From Knufia peltigerae (taxonomy: Eukaryota > Ascomycota > Eurotiomycetes > Chaetothyriales > Trichomeriaceae), in NCBI GenBank assembly GCA_030247855.1, contig JAPDRN010000010.1:372001-436000 (forward strand): a stretch of DNA of 64,000 bases. Reading direction: 5' to 3'. A program made the position numbers and the translations under genes. Position 1 is the first letter of the stretch. Each line of letters opens with the position of its first letter. Of this stretch, positions 9,589 through 19,819 are shown piece by piece. Below the pieces are notes generated by a model. That model saw only the letters and a list, made by a program, of their open reading frames with translations, was not told where the DNA came from and did no database searches.

Positions 9589-12500
9589 ATGTCGAGCGAT
9601 CCCAAAGCTGTTCGCCGCTATCAGGCTGGTGTCGAGAGAGCGTTAGGACTATTCGACGCGTCAAATGAGTGGGCGGATTATATTGCATTCCTCAGTCGAC
9701 TTGGAAAGGCGCTCCAAGCATCGCCGCCTGACACCGATGTCCCGTTCAAACCGATACTGGCAAAGTATTTGGCGCTTTGTCTAAAACCGTCATTGCCGTC
9801 CGGCGTACATCAGAAAGCTTTGGAAGTCTATAACTTGGTCTTCACTCTGCTAGGCAAAGATGGCCTTTCTCGAGATCTCTCCATATGGCTTCCCGGAATA
9901 TCTCATACTCTCACGTTTGCTTCATTGACCACGAGGCCACTCTTCCTCGCTCTTTACGACGACCACTTGCTACACCTTTCCAGCCATGTTCTTAGGCCAG
10001 CCTTGAGAGCCACTATCTTGTCTCTCCTTCCTGGTATCGAGGAGGAGAACAGCGAAGATTTCGACCGTACGTTTAACACCATAAATCGTCTGAGACAGAT
10101 ATTTACGGACGACAATTCTGAGGCATTCTTCTGGCAAAGTCTGTTCCTGGCTTCCATTACGAGTGTTAGCAAAAGACCAGGGGCCCTAGTCTATCTGACC
10201 AAGCAACTTCCAAAGTTGGGGCCCAATGACTCCCAAGATTCTTCACAGACAGGTTTCAACGTTGAGGGACCCGTAGAGCTTGATACTCATATCAAAGCAG
10301 TCACAACTCCTGAGCCTGGGTTGCTTGTTCGCTGCTTCGCGACCGGCCTCCAAGATGACCAGCCTCTGGTTCAGAGAGGATTTCTTGATCTACTGGTCTC
10401 ACACTTGCCGCTTAATGCCCCTTTGTTGCAGCACCATGTCGCTCCGAAGGACCTCGATGTCCTTGTAACTTCTGCTATGTCTGTAGTACTGAGAAGGGAC
10501 ATGAGTTTGAATCGGCGATTATGGACCTGGTTTGTTGGCAGAGAAGACAAGCGAGAAGGTTCTGCGGACATTTCCCAACCTCTCACAATCGAATCGCCTT
10601 CGAGACCAAACAAAAGTGTTGCAGCACCAAGCCGCCATGAGTACTTTTCGGCCTATGGATTGGACTCGGTAGTTAGAAGTCTTGACAGGATGCTGAAGAA
10701 ACAATCTCCACATCCCGTTGACAGAGCACGACCCTTTCGGATCCTGCTCTCGTTGATGGATCGTTGGGTGATTGGCAAATTGCCCGTACAGGCTTTGTTC
10801 ATACCAGCAATGCAGGACCTACAGCAATATCAGAGATCAGCGCCGTCCCAAACATCCTTTGACGAAGTTTTTCGAAGCGCGAACGTCTTCTTTGATGCCA
10901 CTGAGCCTCAAGTTGTAACCAGCCAGTTGTTCCGCTTGCTTGAGAAGAATGACTTTGAGCTTATCGAGTTCATGATCTCCAATTTCAACCTACAGGAGGA
11001 AGAAATGGTCACCATTCATCTGCCAATGCTTTGTCTCGCAATCTCCGACATGCTGGCAGTAAGCACCGGCTCAACCGTGACTGAGAATGGAGCTCAGAAA
11101 CAGGTCCATGCCTACGAACAGCCGCTATCCAGACTTCTAGAAGCATTTATCAGCCTGCTTCCGTCGAAATCAACTGAAGGAGATGTTCATGAAGCACAAG
11201 AACTCCCACGGGAGAACTGGATGGAGAAGCTCGGTGCGGTTTACAATGATTTCTCCCATGTGAAGAAGGTCCTCGTCAAGGCTGTTCGACCTGCCCTCGC
11301 TGATCAGATTCTTTTGCACAATTTGACCTTGGCTGTGCTCCAATGTCTGCGTGATGAGTCTCGGAAGAGCTTGACCGGGTCGCTTGTCAATAGCTTAACG
11401 AAGGCCATCTCTAGGAGCGGCAACCTCGAAACCTTTGGTCAGCTCAATCTAGGCGAAAGGCTTTATGACAACCTCGTCTCTCACTCCAAGACCAGTACAT
11501 CCGGCGAATACGAAGTCACCCGAACCATTGCAAGGATAATGGACGCCCTCTTCGCATTTGATGCCAACAAGAAAGTCCTCACGGATCAGCACCTGTTGCT
11601 TCTCATTCCTGCACTTGTCCAACGCCTGTGGGAAGCTCTGCTGCCTTCCACCCCTCAATTCCATGTCGAGGCAGTTGAGCAGATATGGAATCTCCGTGTG
11701 ATATCTGGGGCCTTACTTCTAGTCGACAGTAAGATAATGGACCTCATGTGCGAACAACCATCTTCAAGTCAGGTTGCTGATCAAGTTGCACGGTTCTCGA
11801 CTCTATGGATGCACACGCGATTTCCGCAAGTCAATGCAGAGCTCTTTTCCTCGTCTCATCGCATTGAGGAGGAGGATGTTCCTTGGGCGATGCTCCGACA
11901 GCCTGTATTGCATGTCTTGGACACCATTGATGTGTCAGAGCGGGAGGATCCTCGACGGGTCTGGTTGAGTAATCTTCCGTCCATCCTTCCCGTCTTCCGG
12001 ATACTTTATAGCGAATACTTGAGTGTCGCAGATAAGCAGCTTGCTTTACTTGGTCTCCATCGGCTTCAGAAACTCATATCGATTGCACAGACGTCTGGGA
12101 CCCATCAAGGAGAGCTCTTCGCTCTCGATGGATCCGCAGGCATGTTGCTCGACATGTGCATGGAAAACATTTCCAACGACCAAAGTGACAAGGAGACTAT
12201 AAGGATGACACTATCGATTCTACGAGTCCTAGTTGAAGAGACCGACATACGAGGCGCGCAAGATTTAATGGCTCTTCTGTTGCGACGATTAGTCAATGCT
12301 GAAGCTGACAATGCCACACAAGAAGAACTTTTGGATACGTTACAAACGATCTTCACAAGACCGAACATTGGTCCTCCACCCAACGAGCTTATGAACATCC
12401 TCATCTCTGGCATATCTTCTGGGAAGGTGGACTCGAACATTGATAAATGGATTACACTTCTGTGCAATATCGTACCACTTTACCCAACCCAACATTTACT

Positions 12501-14610
12501 AGCTACCATGCTTAAACTTACTGCTTGTTTCTGTCAGCGCATCAAATCTTACTTTGCTACACTTCAACAGCTATGTGAGAAACGCGATTCTCTTGATCCT
12601 GCCAACAATGATGTTGATATATCAATCGCTAAATATCCAGAGAGATCGATCAACAACCTTCTGGCAGGGCTTGAATATATCCTTGCGAGGGCGCATACGC
12701 ATCTAGCCGATCGTCCTACAAGCTCCGATGGTTCAATCAATAATCCTGCCGAAATTGTACAGTCTCGTGCCGTCGCCAACAATAGACTAACTGTTATTTT
12801 GTGCATGCAAGACACCATTAAACTCTGTGGAGACATCTGGGCCTGGAGAATTCTCAGACATTCCTCTGGTACAGTTGTTGACACAAAATCGTTCGTGTAT
12901 CTGTCATCCAGGTTACGAACGAGGACAAGAAGAATCCTGGAGCACCTGTCAGATGCTGAACCACAAGAATGCCTGGAAACACTGATGGGTATGTGGATAG
13001 AAGGTGCTCGTCGGAGTACCGAGCAAGATGCTACGATGAACCTAATGCAAAGTCTTGATGGCGCTCGCCCAAAGTTCATGATGCCTGCAACTTTCAACGC
13101 AATCTACAACCGGACAAATCCTACAGCACTTGACCAGTCACAGCGATCGAGTTTATCTGTTGATGTCACAGCTCTTGATCTAATGTCCTTCTTGATAGCG
13201 TACACCAAGGCTCTGGAAGATGATCTTCTGGAAGAAATTTGGGCCGACTGCACGGCATTTCTTCGCGAAGTGCTTGCAAACCCCATGCCGCATCGTCAGA
13301 TATTGCTTCAGTTGCTTCAGTTCGTTGCCGTGGTGTGTCAGAAAATGGAGAATACCAATTTTGGCGAGATCTCGAAAATGCGCCGTGAACTGGCAGATCT
13401 CTGTGCCAGGCTGTTTACTGCCATTTTCACCATCCGACCTACCGGTCTGGATTCGTCATTGCAAGGCGCATCGGATTCTATTTCTGGTCGAAAAGGCACG
13501 ATGCAAGCTGGAAATGCTATCCACATTCTTTCCGAATGCTTACCAGTAATTGGGAATGCGTTGGGAGATCAAGACAAACTGAACAATACATTGACAGGTG
13601 TGGCGGTACATATCACCGGCCCTGCATTGAGGTCAAAACAATTCCCTCAATCAGTCAATATCGACATTCTTCAGCTGATACTCTTGATGGCTAAGTCTCA
13701 GCCAAATAGTAAAATCTGGAAGAAGGACGTACTCGATCTATTTAATGATGGCAGATTCTTCCAGTCTCCTGCTTCCCTAGCCGACAGAGGATGGTTACCA
13801 CTTCTGCGGCAAGTCTGGTTAGTGGACAAGGGTTTGATGACCGACCTTGTGTCCAAATTGACAGCTCCTACCACCGCTGGATTGGTGTTTGGAGTGGGTG
13901 CTGCTGCCGCGCGTACGGAAGCTGACAAGAAAACCCAGCTCATACTGAGACGCATCGCACTCTTCTTACTCGCCGGCGACACAGATACCTTTGTATCTGA
14001 GATAGGTCAAATCATCCGACGGTTGGAGGAGCTTCTGACTGCCACACCGTCTTCATCACCTTCGTCGGCCACACGCGGAGACATATATCTTGTCCTCCGA
14101 GCCATGGCGCTCTCCTTCTCTCAGGTGCAGCTTGTCTCTATATGGCCAATCGTTGATGTGGAGCTGCGTGATCTGTTCACCAACCTCCAAACCGGAGAAG
14201 AATCTATGTTTACGGGTTACTCGCAAATACAAGGGGCGAAGCTCCTCGATCTGCTCCTGATCCTAAAACCCGAGGAATTCCAACCACACGAATGGGTATT
14301 TGTGACAGACACCATTGATGCCGTGCATCCACCGCAAGATTTCAAGTCCTCTGCAATAGCAGACTCGTTGACGACACGAGGCGGCAAAGAGATTGAACTT
14401 CCGTCAGTCACGGATAACGAAGCGAGAAGACCCTGGCTTTGTACCGAGCTGAGTCGAGAAGCAGAAGATGCTCCATCACTTTTACGGCCATTTTTTAGAC
14501 ATCTGAGTATTCATGCATTTGAAGACACCTACAGCCTCCAGGCTATTGACCTCGAAGCATGTAGGACGGATCTCGTGGCGGATGTATTTGCGGACTGGGG
14601 AGACAGGTAG
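9589..14610 (+). CDS. DOP1: Dopey family protein (Dop1/DopA)
   Basis: An intronless frame of 1673 residues. The N-terminus (SSDPKAVRRYQAGVERALGL, then NEWADYIAFLSRLGKAL and VHQKALEVYNLVFTLLG) is the conserved Dopey N-terminal domain. The remainder is long, helical and leucine-rich, as in the family's armadillo-like repeats. Dop1 proteins are peripheral membrane proteins that work with Mon2 and the flippase Neo1 in endosome-Golgi traffic; DopA of Aspergillus nidulans affects hyphal patterning and development. The protein is slightly shorter than many Dopey proteins of filamentous fungi (usually 1700-1900 residues, from memory). The frame begins at the first ATG of the conserved domain and no splice junction is needed. 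It heads a run of three + strand genes. Confidence 0.9.
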   Translation: MSSDPKAVRRYQAGVERALGLFDASNEWADYIAFLSRLGKALQASPPDTDVPFKPILAKYLALCLKPSLPSGVHQKALEVYNLVFTLLGKDGLSRDLSIWLPGISHTLTFASLTTRPLFLALYDDHLLHLSSHVLRPALRATILSLLPGIEEENSEDFDRTFNTINRLRQIFTDDNSEAFFWQSLFLASITSVSKRPGALVYLTKQLPKLGPNDSQDSSQTGFNVEGPVELDTHIKAVTTPEPGLLVRCFATGLQDDQPLVQRGFLDLLVSHLPLNAPLLQHHVAPKDLDVLVTSAMSVVLRRDMSLNRRLWTWFVGREDKREGSADISQPLTIESPSRPNKSVAAPSRHEYFSAYGLDSVVRSLDRMLKKQSPHPVDRARPFRILLSLMDRWVIGKLPVQALFIPAMQDLQQYQRSAPSQTSFDEVFRSANVFFDATEPQVVTSQLFRLLEKNDFELIEFMISNFNLQEEEMVTIHLPMLCLAISDMLAVSTGSTVTENGAQKQVHAYEQPLSRLLEAFISLLPSKSTEGDVHEAQELPRENWMEKLGAVYNDFSHVKKVLVKAVRPALADQILLHNLTLAVLQCLRDESRKSLTGSLVNSLTKAISRSGNLETFGQLNLGERLYDNLVSHSKTSTSGEYEVTRTIARIMDALFAFDANKKVLTDQHLLLLIPALVQRLWEALLPSTPQFHVEAVEQIWNLRVISGALLLVDSKIMDLMCEQPSSSQVADQVARFSTLWMHTRFPQVNAELFSSSHRIEEEDVPWAMLRQPVLHVLDTIDVSEREDPRRVWLSNLPSILPVFRILYSEYLSVADKQLALLGLHRLQKLISIAQTSGTHQGELFALDGSAGMLLDMCMENISNDQSDKETIRMTLSILRVLVEETDIRGAQDLMALLLRRLVNAEADNATQEELLDTLQTIFTRPNIGPPPNELMNILISGISSGKVDSNIDKWITLLCNIVPLYPTQHLLATMLKLTACFCQRIKSYFATLQQLCEKRDSLDPANNDVDISIAKYPERSINNLLAGLEYILARAHTHLADRPTSSDGSINNPAEIVQSRAVANNRLTVILCMQDTIKLCGDIWAWRILRHSSGTVVDTKSFVYLSSRLRTRTRRILEHLSDAEPQECLETLMGMWIEGARRSTEQDATMNLMQSLDGARPKFMMPATFNAIYNRTNPTALDQSQRSSLSVDVTALDLMSFLIAYTKALEDDLLEEIWADCTAFLREVLANPMPHRQILLQLLQFVAVVCQKMENTNFGEISKMRRELADLCARLFTAIFTIRPTGLDSSLQGASDSISGRKGTMQAGNAIHILSECLPVIGNALGDQDKLNNTLTGVAVHITGPALRSKQFPQSVNIDILQLILLMAKSQPNSKIWKKDVLDLFNDGRFFQSPASLADRGWLPLLRQVWLVDKGLMTDLVSKLTAPTTAGLVFGVGAAAARTEADKKTQLILRRIALFLLAGDTDTFVSEIGQIIRRLEELLTATPSSSPSSATRGDIYLVLRAMALSFSQVQLVSIWPIVDVELRDLFTNLQTGEESMFTGYSQIQGAKLLDLLLILKPEEFQPHEWVFVTDTIDAVHPPQDFKSSAIADSLTTRGGKEIELPSVTDNEARRPWLCTELSREAEDAPSLLRPFFRHLSIHAFEDTYSLQAIDLEACRTDLVADVFADWGDR

Positions 14611-15099
14611 CTTCCCATCCATAGCTGGAGAGCCTTGTTATGGAGTATCCGTAGCAAAAAAATTCGATTACCCCCGTACGGAAGGCATGCGGTGAACAAG
14701 GGCTGCGAAACCCATAGCATCCGATGGCCTCGGAAGTGGCACTGACAACTAACAAAGGTCCCGGGAAGACGTCCCGTTCGGTACCGGTAGGGACAGCCCG
14801 GTACTCAAGACAATGAGGGAGAGAGAGGGAGATGACCCGCGAATCGCCCGAGACGAGGTGGCAGTGTCCGAGGCTGTAGGTGGAGAAAAGCCGCACGTTA
14901 CTGTACAGTTCGACCTTCCTTAGATCGGGTAGTGAATGTGATTGATGTGCTTGCCAACCTCGTAAATTGTACAATTCTACCCTGACACTCAAAACCCTCG
15001 ACACCAATCGCCTGAACGCTGCCAATCATCACATCGACTTTCGATCCTGCCTTGATCCTCACGCATCCATTCCCGCCAAAACACCTCGGCGACACAGCT
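14611..15099. other. Intergenic spacer
   Basis: Lies between DOP1 and the small mitochondrial protein gene. It presumably contains the promoter of the latter; no repeats or RNA genes seen. Confidence 0.45.
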
Positions 15100-15675
15100 A
15101 TGGCATCCCGTCTCCTCATTCCGCGACTCTCCTCCGCCTCGAGAACGATCAGAGCTACCCCTGCCGTCCCGTCCAGATCCTTCCAGTCATCGAGCAGACG
15201 GCTGCAAGAGATTCCTGCTGCCCCTGTAAAGAAGCCAGTGGGAGCTTTCCGAGGAGGGTAAGCTATCTTCTAGAATCTCGAGGCACACGGCAAAGCTACC
15301 AAAAGGCCTTGCGCTTTGCAACAATACACACAACTTGGGAGAGCCATGGCGACTGACACGTGCTATGCATTAGACTGTTTGGATTCCTGCTTGGGTCGAC
15401 GCTCGCCGGAGCGTCGGTATACTATTACATTCTCGAGGAGTACAAGGTCTCCAATGAGCTGTTGACGGAAGACATCTACGTATGTTGCTCCCATCCTTGG
15501 TTATGAAGCGCGCCTGCAGCAAATGCATGCGTGCCCGTCACGTTATTCGCATGCGTTTGTGCCCTCGTGGCTGCTCAGCTGCTAACGTTTGCTACAGGCT
15601 CTACAAGCCGCAGTGCAACGAATCCACTCCTACGTGACGGAACTTGACAACAAGATGGCCCAGATGAAAAAATGA
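15100..15675 (+). CDS. Small mitochondrial single-pass membrane protein, unnamed
   Basis: Exons 15100-15257, 15374-15479 and 15598-15675 join in frame to 113 residues. The N-terminus (MASRLLIPRLSSASRTIRA and the following Ser/Arg-rich, acid-free stretch) is a typical mitochondrial presequence. Residues about 53-75 (LFGFLLGSTLAGASVYYYIL) make one glycine-rich transmembrane helix. EEYKVSNELLTEDIYALQAAV and the rest form a short coiled coil ending in KMAQMKK. I recognise the layout as that of a conserved, uncharacterised protein of Pezizomycotina; an inner-membrane location with the helix as anchor is inferred. Intron 2 has a clear GCTAAC branch site near its CAG acceptor. Confidence 0.8.
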
Positions 15676-16322
15676 ATCTGAACCAAAAGTGCAGTGTTGT
15701 AAATGCACAATGGAAGGAAGAGGACCAAAGGCTTGTTATCGCGCCGGCTGGAGAGCTCTGTTATGGGGTTTCCTAGTCTGTTTACGCACACACGAGTCAT
15801 TCGGATGATCTCATTGCCAGGTCAAGCGGCTGTAAAACCACAATCTTCTATGTCTATTTCACGTTCTGCGCTTGGAGTGGAGGAGCAGTATTTTCGGGCC
15901 TTCACCTAGGGAGACACATACATGACGGTGGTCAAAGGAGCTAGCAACTTGATTGATGGGTGAAGTGGGAGAGAAGTGCGATTTGTCGCGTCCAGAATGA
16001 CGATGCCATTCCTCTCTACCTTGTCTGTGATGGCAACTCGTCGTGCACATCGCTAGCACAGAACTCATAGGCATGTAGAGCGTTGTACTCGGAATGTACA
16101 TCAGGTAGCAAAATGATCTTGATCCGAAGCAACCGGGCTCAGCCTTGTTTGACTTGGTTTGGTTCCTATCCATCACGTGTCAGGCTGGGAAATTTCCCCA
16201 GGTTCTGTCCGCCCTCACTTATTCATTTGGAATAATTGTACTCGCGACTTTCCTTACCCACCACCACTACTTCTCCTCCTTCTTGACCAAAGTTTTCGCT
16301 CTCGTCTCTGTTCGGAGACAAA
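15676..16322. other. Intergenic spacer
   Basis: Contains the 3' end of the mitochondrial protein gene and the promoter/leader of the Vps71 gene. The last 150 bases are pyrimidine-rich (TTACCCACCACCACTACTTCTCC and similar), a common feature near fungal transcription starts. Confidence 0.45.
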
Positions 16323-17408
16323 ATGCCTCTGATAGAAGAACTCCCAGTGTCTGGGGTAAGTCGAATCTCGCACGGCTGGGCCTACGTTCCCGACACCGCG
16401 GCGACGATTCCCACAGTGCAACCCAGTTCCCGCAAACGAGGACGAGATGGAAATACTGCTGCGTCAAACGCACAAGCCGCGCACAAATTGTCCGCCAAGC
16501 AAGAAAAGGCCATACAGCAACGACTGAACGACCTGGGAAAAGAGAACCATCGGGAAGTCCACATACCCATACCCAAGCGCGAGACCGCAGGCGCGGGCAC
16601 GGCGGCAAGAGTCAAGTCCACGCCAAACGTACGTCGCATATTGGGTTACAGTAGGACGTTTCAGCATTACTTGGCGGACGAGGAGGCGGGAGTGAATGTT
16701 TACGGTGCCGCTGCCGTCGCTGCGGCTGCGGCTGTTGCCGGGGGTGGCGGCGCGGGTGCATCATCAGCCAGCAACAACGCCTCGTCGTCGAAGAATGTCG
16801 TCGACGTTCGGAAACGGACAGATTCGAAAGCGTCGGCGAAGAAGAGAACGACGAGTTCGGCGAAGGAGGCGAAGAAGACGACCAGAGCCAAAGGGGGAAG
16901 GACGAGAGGGAAAGCTTCCGCTGTTGCTACAGAAGAGGAAGAGGAGGAGGATGCCGAAATGGTAGATGCTACGAATGCCAGCGCCGCCGTCGATGTGAAA
17001 AGGGAAACGACCGAGGCGCCGGCGGAACAGGACGTCACACAGCCAACCGACGCAACCGAGAAGGAACAACAAGCAGACAAGTACGACCCGGCGTTGGATA
17101 AAGATCCGCTCCTCAAGACACGCGATGTGCCAAAGCCACCGACAGATCGCGTGTTGCAGGCACTCTTGGCGGAGCCGACGCTGAGCTACAACATGGCCCG
17201 AGCCAAACCGTTGGAGGGCGCCGACAAGTCCGTGTTTGAGATCCGGACGGGCAGTAACGTCCTCGTGGCGAAACCTCAGCGTTGGTTCTGCGCCGTTTGC
17301 GGGTACTGGGGAAAGGTGAGATGCCGACAGGGTTGCGGAGAGAGGGTGTGTGGGTTGTTGGAGTGTTGGAGGGGACACGAGGGTGTTTGTGCCTTGGCTG
17401 GGTATTGA
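16323..17408 (+). CDS. VPS71: SWR1 chromatin-remodelling complex subunit Vps71 (HIT-type zinc finger)
   Basis: An intronless protein of 361 residues. The C-terminus carries the HIT-type zinc finger: FCAVCGYWGKVRC, then CGERVCGLLECWRGHEG and C. This is the Vps71/Swc6/ZNHIT1 form, which helps the SWR1 complex exchange H2A for H2A.Z. Residues about 65-85 (NVRRILGYSRTFQHYL region at about 100-115) and the proline-rich segment DVPKPPTDRVLQALLAEP ahead of the finger are also typical. The centre is a long low-complexity linker with runs of Ala/Gly (AAAVAAAAAVAGGGG), then Lys/Arg and Glu. These are poorly conserved and usual for fungal orthologues. A nuclear location is expected. It converges on the WLM protease gene. 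Confidence 0.88.
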   Translation: MPLIEELPVSGVSRISHGWAYVPDTAATIPTVQPSSRKRGRDGNTAASNAQAAHKLSAKQEKAIQQRLNDLGKENHREVHIPIPKRETAGAGTAARVKSTPNVRRILGYSRTFQHYLADEEAGVNVYGAAAVAAAAAVAGGGGAGASSASNNASSSKNVVDVRKRTDSKASAKKRTTSSAKEAKKTTRAKGGRTRGKASAVATEEEEEEDAEMVDATNASAAVDVKRETTEAPAEQDVTQPTDATEKEQQADKYDPALDKDPLLKTRDVPKPPTDRVLQALLAEPTLSYNMARAKPLEGADKSVFEIRTGSNVLVAKPQRWFCAVCGYWGKVRCRQGCGERVCGLLECWRGHEGVCALAGY

Positions 17409-17839
17409 GAAAGTACCTTGGTCGAGGGAAAAAGACTACGATGATGGACATTGGTGGTGATGGTTGTGGCAGTGTCCAGTCGAGTCAAAGATCGAGAAAG
17501 AACAAGCGGAAGCGTCAAGTGTGCCGTGCTGTGCTGCGTTCAAAGCGACTTTTTTCCCTGTGATGAAATATGTACAGGTATGCATGGATGGGCTACAGGA
17601 AACGATAGCTACTAGGACTTTGATACCCCAGACGTTTACGAAAGGCACCATATGAAATCATAGAGACTTTGAAGGGTATGACTGCTCATACTGTATTATA
17701 CAAGATATCATTGATCATTTCTCGTACACTCATGGTATTATCGTCGTGCTCATCCTGAAAGTAAATTCTGTCAGTGTCGTTTTGATCCGCAAAACAACAC
17801 CGCATCGTTGTTGTGCCAGGGTGAATCCCTTTTACTACT
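17409..17839. other. Intergenic, convergent 3' region
   Basis: Lies between the 3' ends of the Vps71 gene (+) and the WLM protease gene (-). No supported coding sequence. Confidence 0.5.
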
Positions 17840-19390
17840 TTACAAGTCACCTCGCAGTGCCTCTCTCCTAACACCGCAGATGCCACACACGCCCGCATCC
17901 CCACCGTTGAGATACCGATTGCCGCCCTCGCCTTTGCAGACCTCGCTCTGACACGACCAGTGCCGAGGGTCCTTTTTGGGATCCAGGACGTGGGCGCAGG
18001 CCATGCAAGTAGCGTTGGCCCGGGGGTTCTCGAGCGAGCATATCGGACATGGTATCACCGTCGTCGTCGGCAGCGGAGGGAGTGTCGTCGACACCACTGA
18101 CATTCCACTCGTAGTTTTCTTCGTCGACGGTATGCGGCTAGATCTCTCCTCCTCAACTGCCGAACCTGTCCGAGGTAAAGGGTTGGATGTCGTTTTCTTG
18201 TCGTCGTCGTCGTCGTCGTCACCTCGCCCATCTTCCACTGGGCTATCCCGGTCCAGAGAGTTGTGTTCTGCGTGCGCCGACAAAGTCACAGCGCTCGGCC
18301 CAACGTCAACATCACGCTGTTCCTGCTGCTGTAGACGAGTCCTGAAGGAGTAATCTAGACCTTCCAATTCCCTCAACTCGTGCTTGACATTCTCATCGTC
18401 CTTATCTTCCTCTTCACATACCCTGACCATCCCATTCCCTTGATGGTCGAGAATTGTCATTCCATTGACGTCCTTGGCATCTTCTCCCTCGGGTACATCG
18501 ACATCTTCGTAGTCTTCTTCATCTTCCTCGGTACTTTCCCCATCATCAGCATCCTCGGGACCATTCAACGCGGCAACCTCTTGCTTGTTCTTCTCGAACC
18601 TCGCCAGCGCTGCGGCAGCCCTGAGCTCTCGCCCACGCTTACTCTGCGCCACCCGAGGTTTCCCCCCGACGGGTCCTTTTCTGTTGATTTCCAACCCGAG
18701 TCTTTTGTCCTCGTCCTCCCCCAGGGTCACGCCGTTCTTGCCGAACTTCTTCTCGATCCGCCTCTCCTTTTTCTCCTTCCACGTCAACTCTCTCCCGTCG
18801 TCGGGACCTCCCTTGGCCCTACGTTTGCGTCTCCGTCTACGACTGCGGTACGCTCCTCCACACAGAGGCAGGTCCTGCAGCTCTCGACTCGTCAAGACGC
18901 CGTTGTCGCCCATCGTCGTCCTCATGTCGTCGAGGGTCCTCCCACTACCCCAGAACCCTTCGCCGGTGTAACCTTTGGTCCACAACCCTTTGAGTTGTTC
19001 GGCGTACGTGTTGCGCGTCTCCCAAAACGCCTTGCCGTGGTTCATGTGAGTGTTGTGCGCCAGCTCGTGCATCATGACCATGGCCACCATCTCGAACGGG
19101 TTCCATCGTCTGCCATCCTGACCGCGCAGTACGAGTTGGATCACTTCACCGTTGTTGAAGTTGCGCCCGATGAACTCTCGGTTGGGCTCGTGCTCTTCCA
19201 GCGTCGTCACCGAGAGGTGGTGGCCCTTCATGACGGGCAGGCACTGTGCCGCGATGGCCCGGAGGAAAGTGTCGGCGAGATCATAATCCGCTCGTTGTGC
19301 CGCCGGGCGCGGGAGAGGCTTGATGAACACTATCCTGTCATTGGGGTGGGACGACTTTTGGTGGTTGAGCCGTAATGTGTTGAGGGGCAT
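17840..19390 (-). CDS. WLM-domain metalloprotease with RanBP2-type zinc fingers (Wss1-like)
   Basis: An intronless protein of 516 residues. The N-terminal WLM (Wss1-like metalloprotease) domain has the zinc site HELAHNTHMNH at residues 108-118, that is HExxH plus a third His, preceded by FNNGEVIQLVLRG and RRWNPFEMVAMVMM. Residues about 120-330 are highly charged, with two basic clusters (RSRRRRRKRRAKGG; KKERRIEKKFGKN) and then acidic stretches. The C-terminus carries a RanBP2-like finger (CPICSLENPRANATCMAC) and a second Cys cluster (WSCQSEVC, CGIC). Wss1 proteins cut DNA-protein crosslinks and SUMO-modified proteins; I see the zinc site and fingers but no clear SHP box or SIM. The coding strand is very GC-rich at third positions, which opens long false frames on the other strand. 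Confidence 0.85.
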   Translation of the reverse strand: MPLNTLRLNHQKSSHPNDRIVFIKPLPRPAAQRADYDLADTFLRAIAAQCLPVMKGHHLSVTTLEEHEPNREFIGRNFNNGEVIQLVLRGQDGRRWNPFEMVAMVMMHELAHNTHMNHGKAFWETRNTYAEQLKGLWTKGYTGEGFWGSGRTLDDMRTTMGDNGVLTSRELQDLPLCGGAYRSRRRRRKRRAKGGPDDGRELTWKEKKERRIEKKFGKNGVTLGEDEDKRLGLEINRKGPVGGKPRVAQSKRGRELRAAAALARFEKNKQEVAALNGPEDADDGESTEEDEEDYEDVDVPEGEDAKDVNGMTILDHQGNGMVRVCEEEDKDDENVKHELRELEGLDYSFRTRLQQQEQRDVDVGPSAVTLSAHAEHNSLDRDSPVEDGRGDDDDDDDKKTTSNPLPRTGSAVEEERSSRIPSTKKTTSGMSVVSTTLPPLPTTTVIPCPICSLENPRANATCMACAHVLDPKKDPRHWSCQSEVCKGEGGNRYLNGGDAGVCGICGVRREALRGDL

Positions 19391-19819
19391 TGTGAGATCT
19401 TAACGACTCCCTACGGGTATCATGTATGTGTAAGAGGCGTGCCTAGCATTGGGCGTTCAGATGCCACCCGTCTTATTATAAAATGAAGAAACACAAAATG
19501 TGCATCAATGTTGAGTACGAGTACGAGAACGAGTACGGAAGTACAAAAAAGGCCGGTCGCCACTTTCGCGCCTACGCGTAAAGTGATTTTCGCCAAAACA
19601 CGTGATGAAACTTTTTGATGAGGGTGCCGAGGTACATTCGGTTCACGTAAGATCAGCAACTACTGTAAACCTCATGCCACGAAGAGGGTCTCACTCCGCC
19701 CTGGGTCTCTTAGTAGCCACGGGGGTGTTTCCCTTTGAGATACATTAAATATACAATCGAAATCGTGGTTTGTGGTTCTTGTGTCCTTTTCCAACTTTTC
19801 AGATATACGCACTGTCAGA
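19391..19819. promoter_or_regulatory. Divergent promoter, WLM protease / AidB-like gene, with GAGTAC repeat
   Basis: The 429 bases between two divergent ATGs. At 19513-19536 there are four head-to-tail copies of a hexamer, GAGTAC-GAGTAC-GAGAAC-GAGTAC, then GGAAGTAC. It may be a binding-site array or a small minisatellite. Confidence 0.4.

Noticed and set aside
18380..19375. Open frame of 331 codons (+) opposite the WLM protease
   Set aside because: Antisense shadow of a GC3-rich gene; the minus frame has the HExxH site and zinc fingers.
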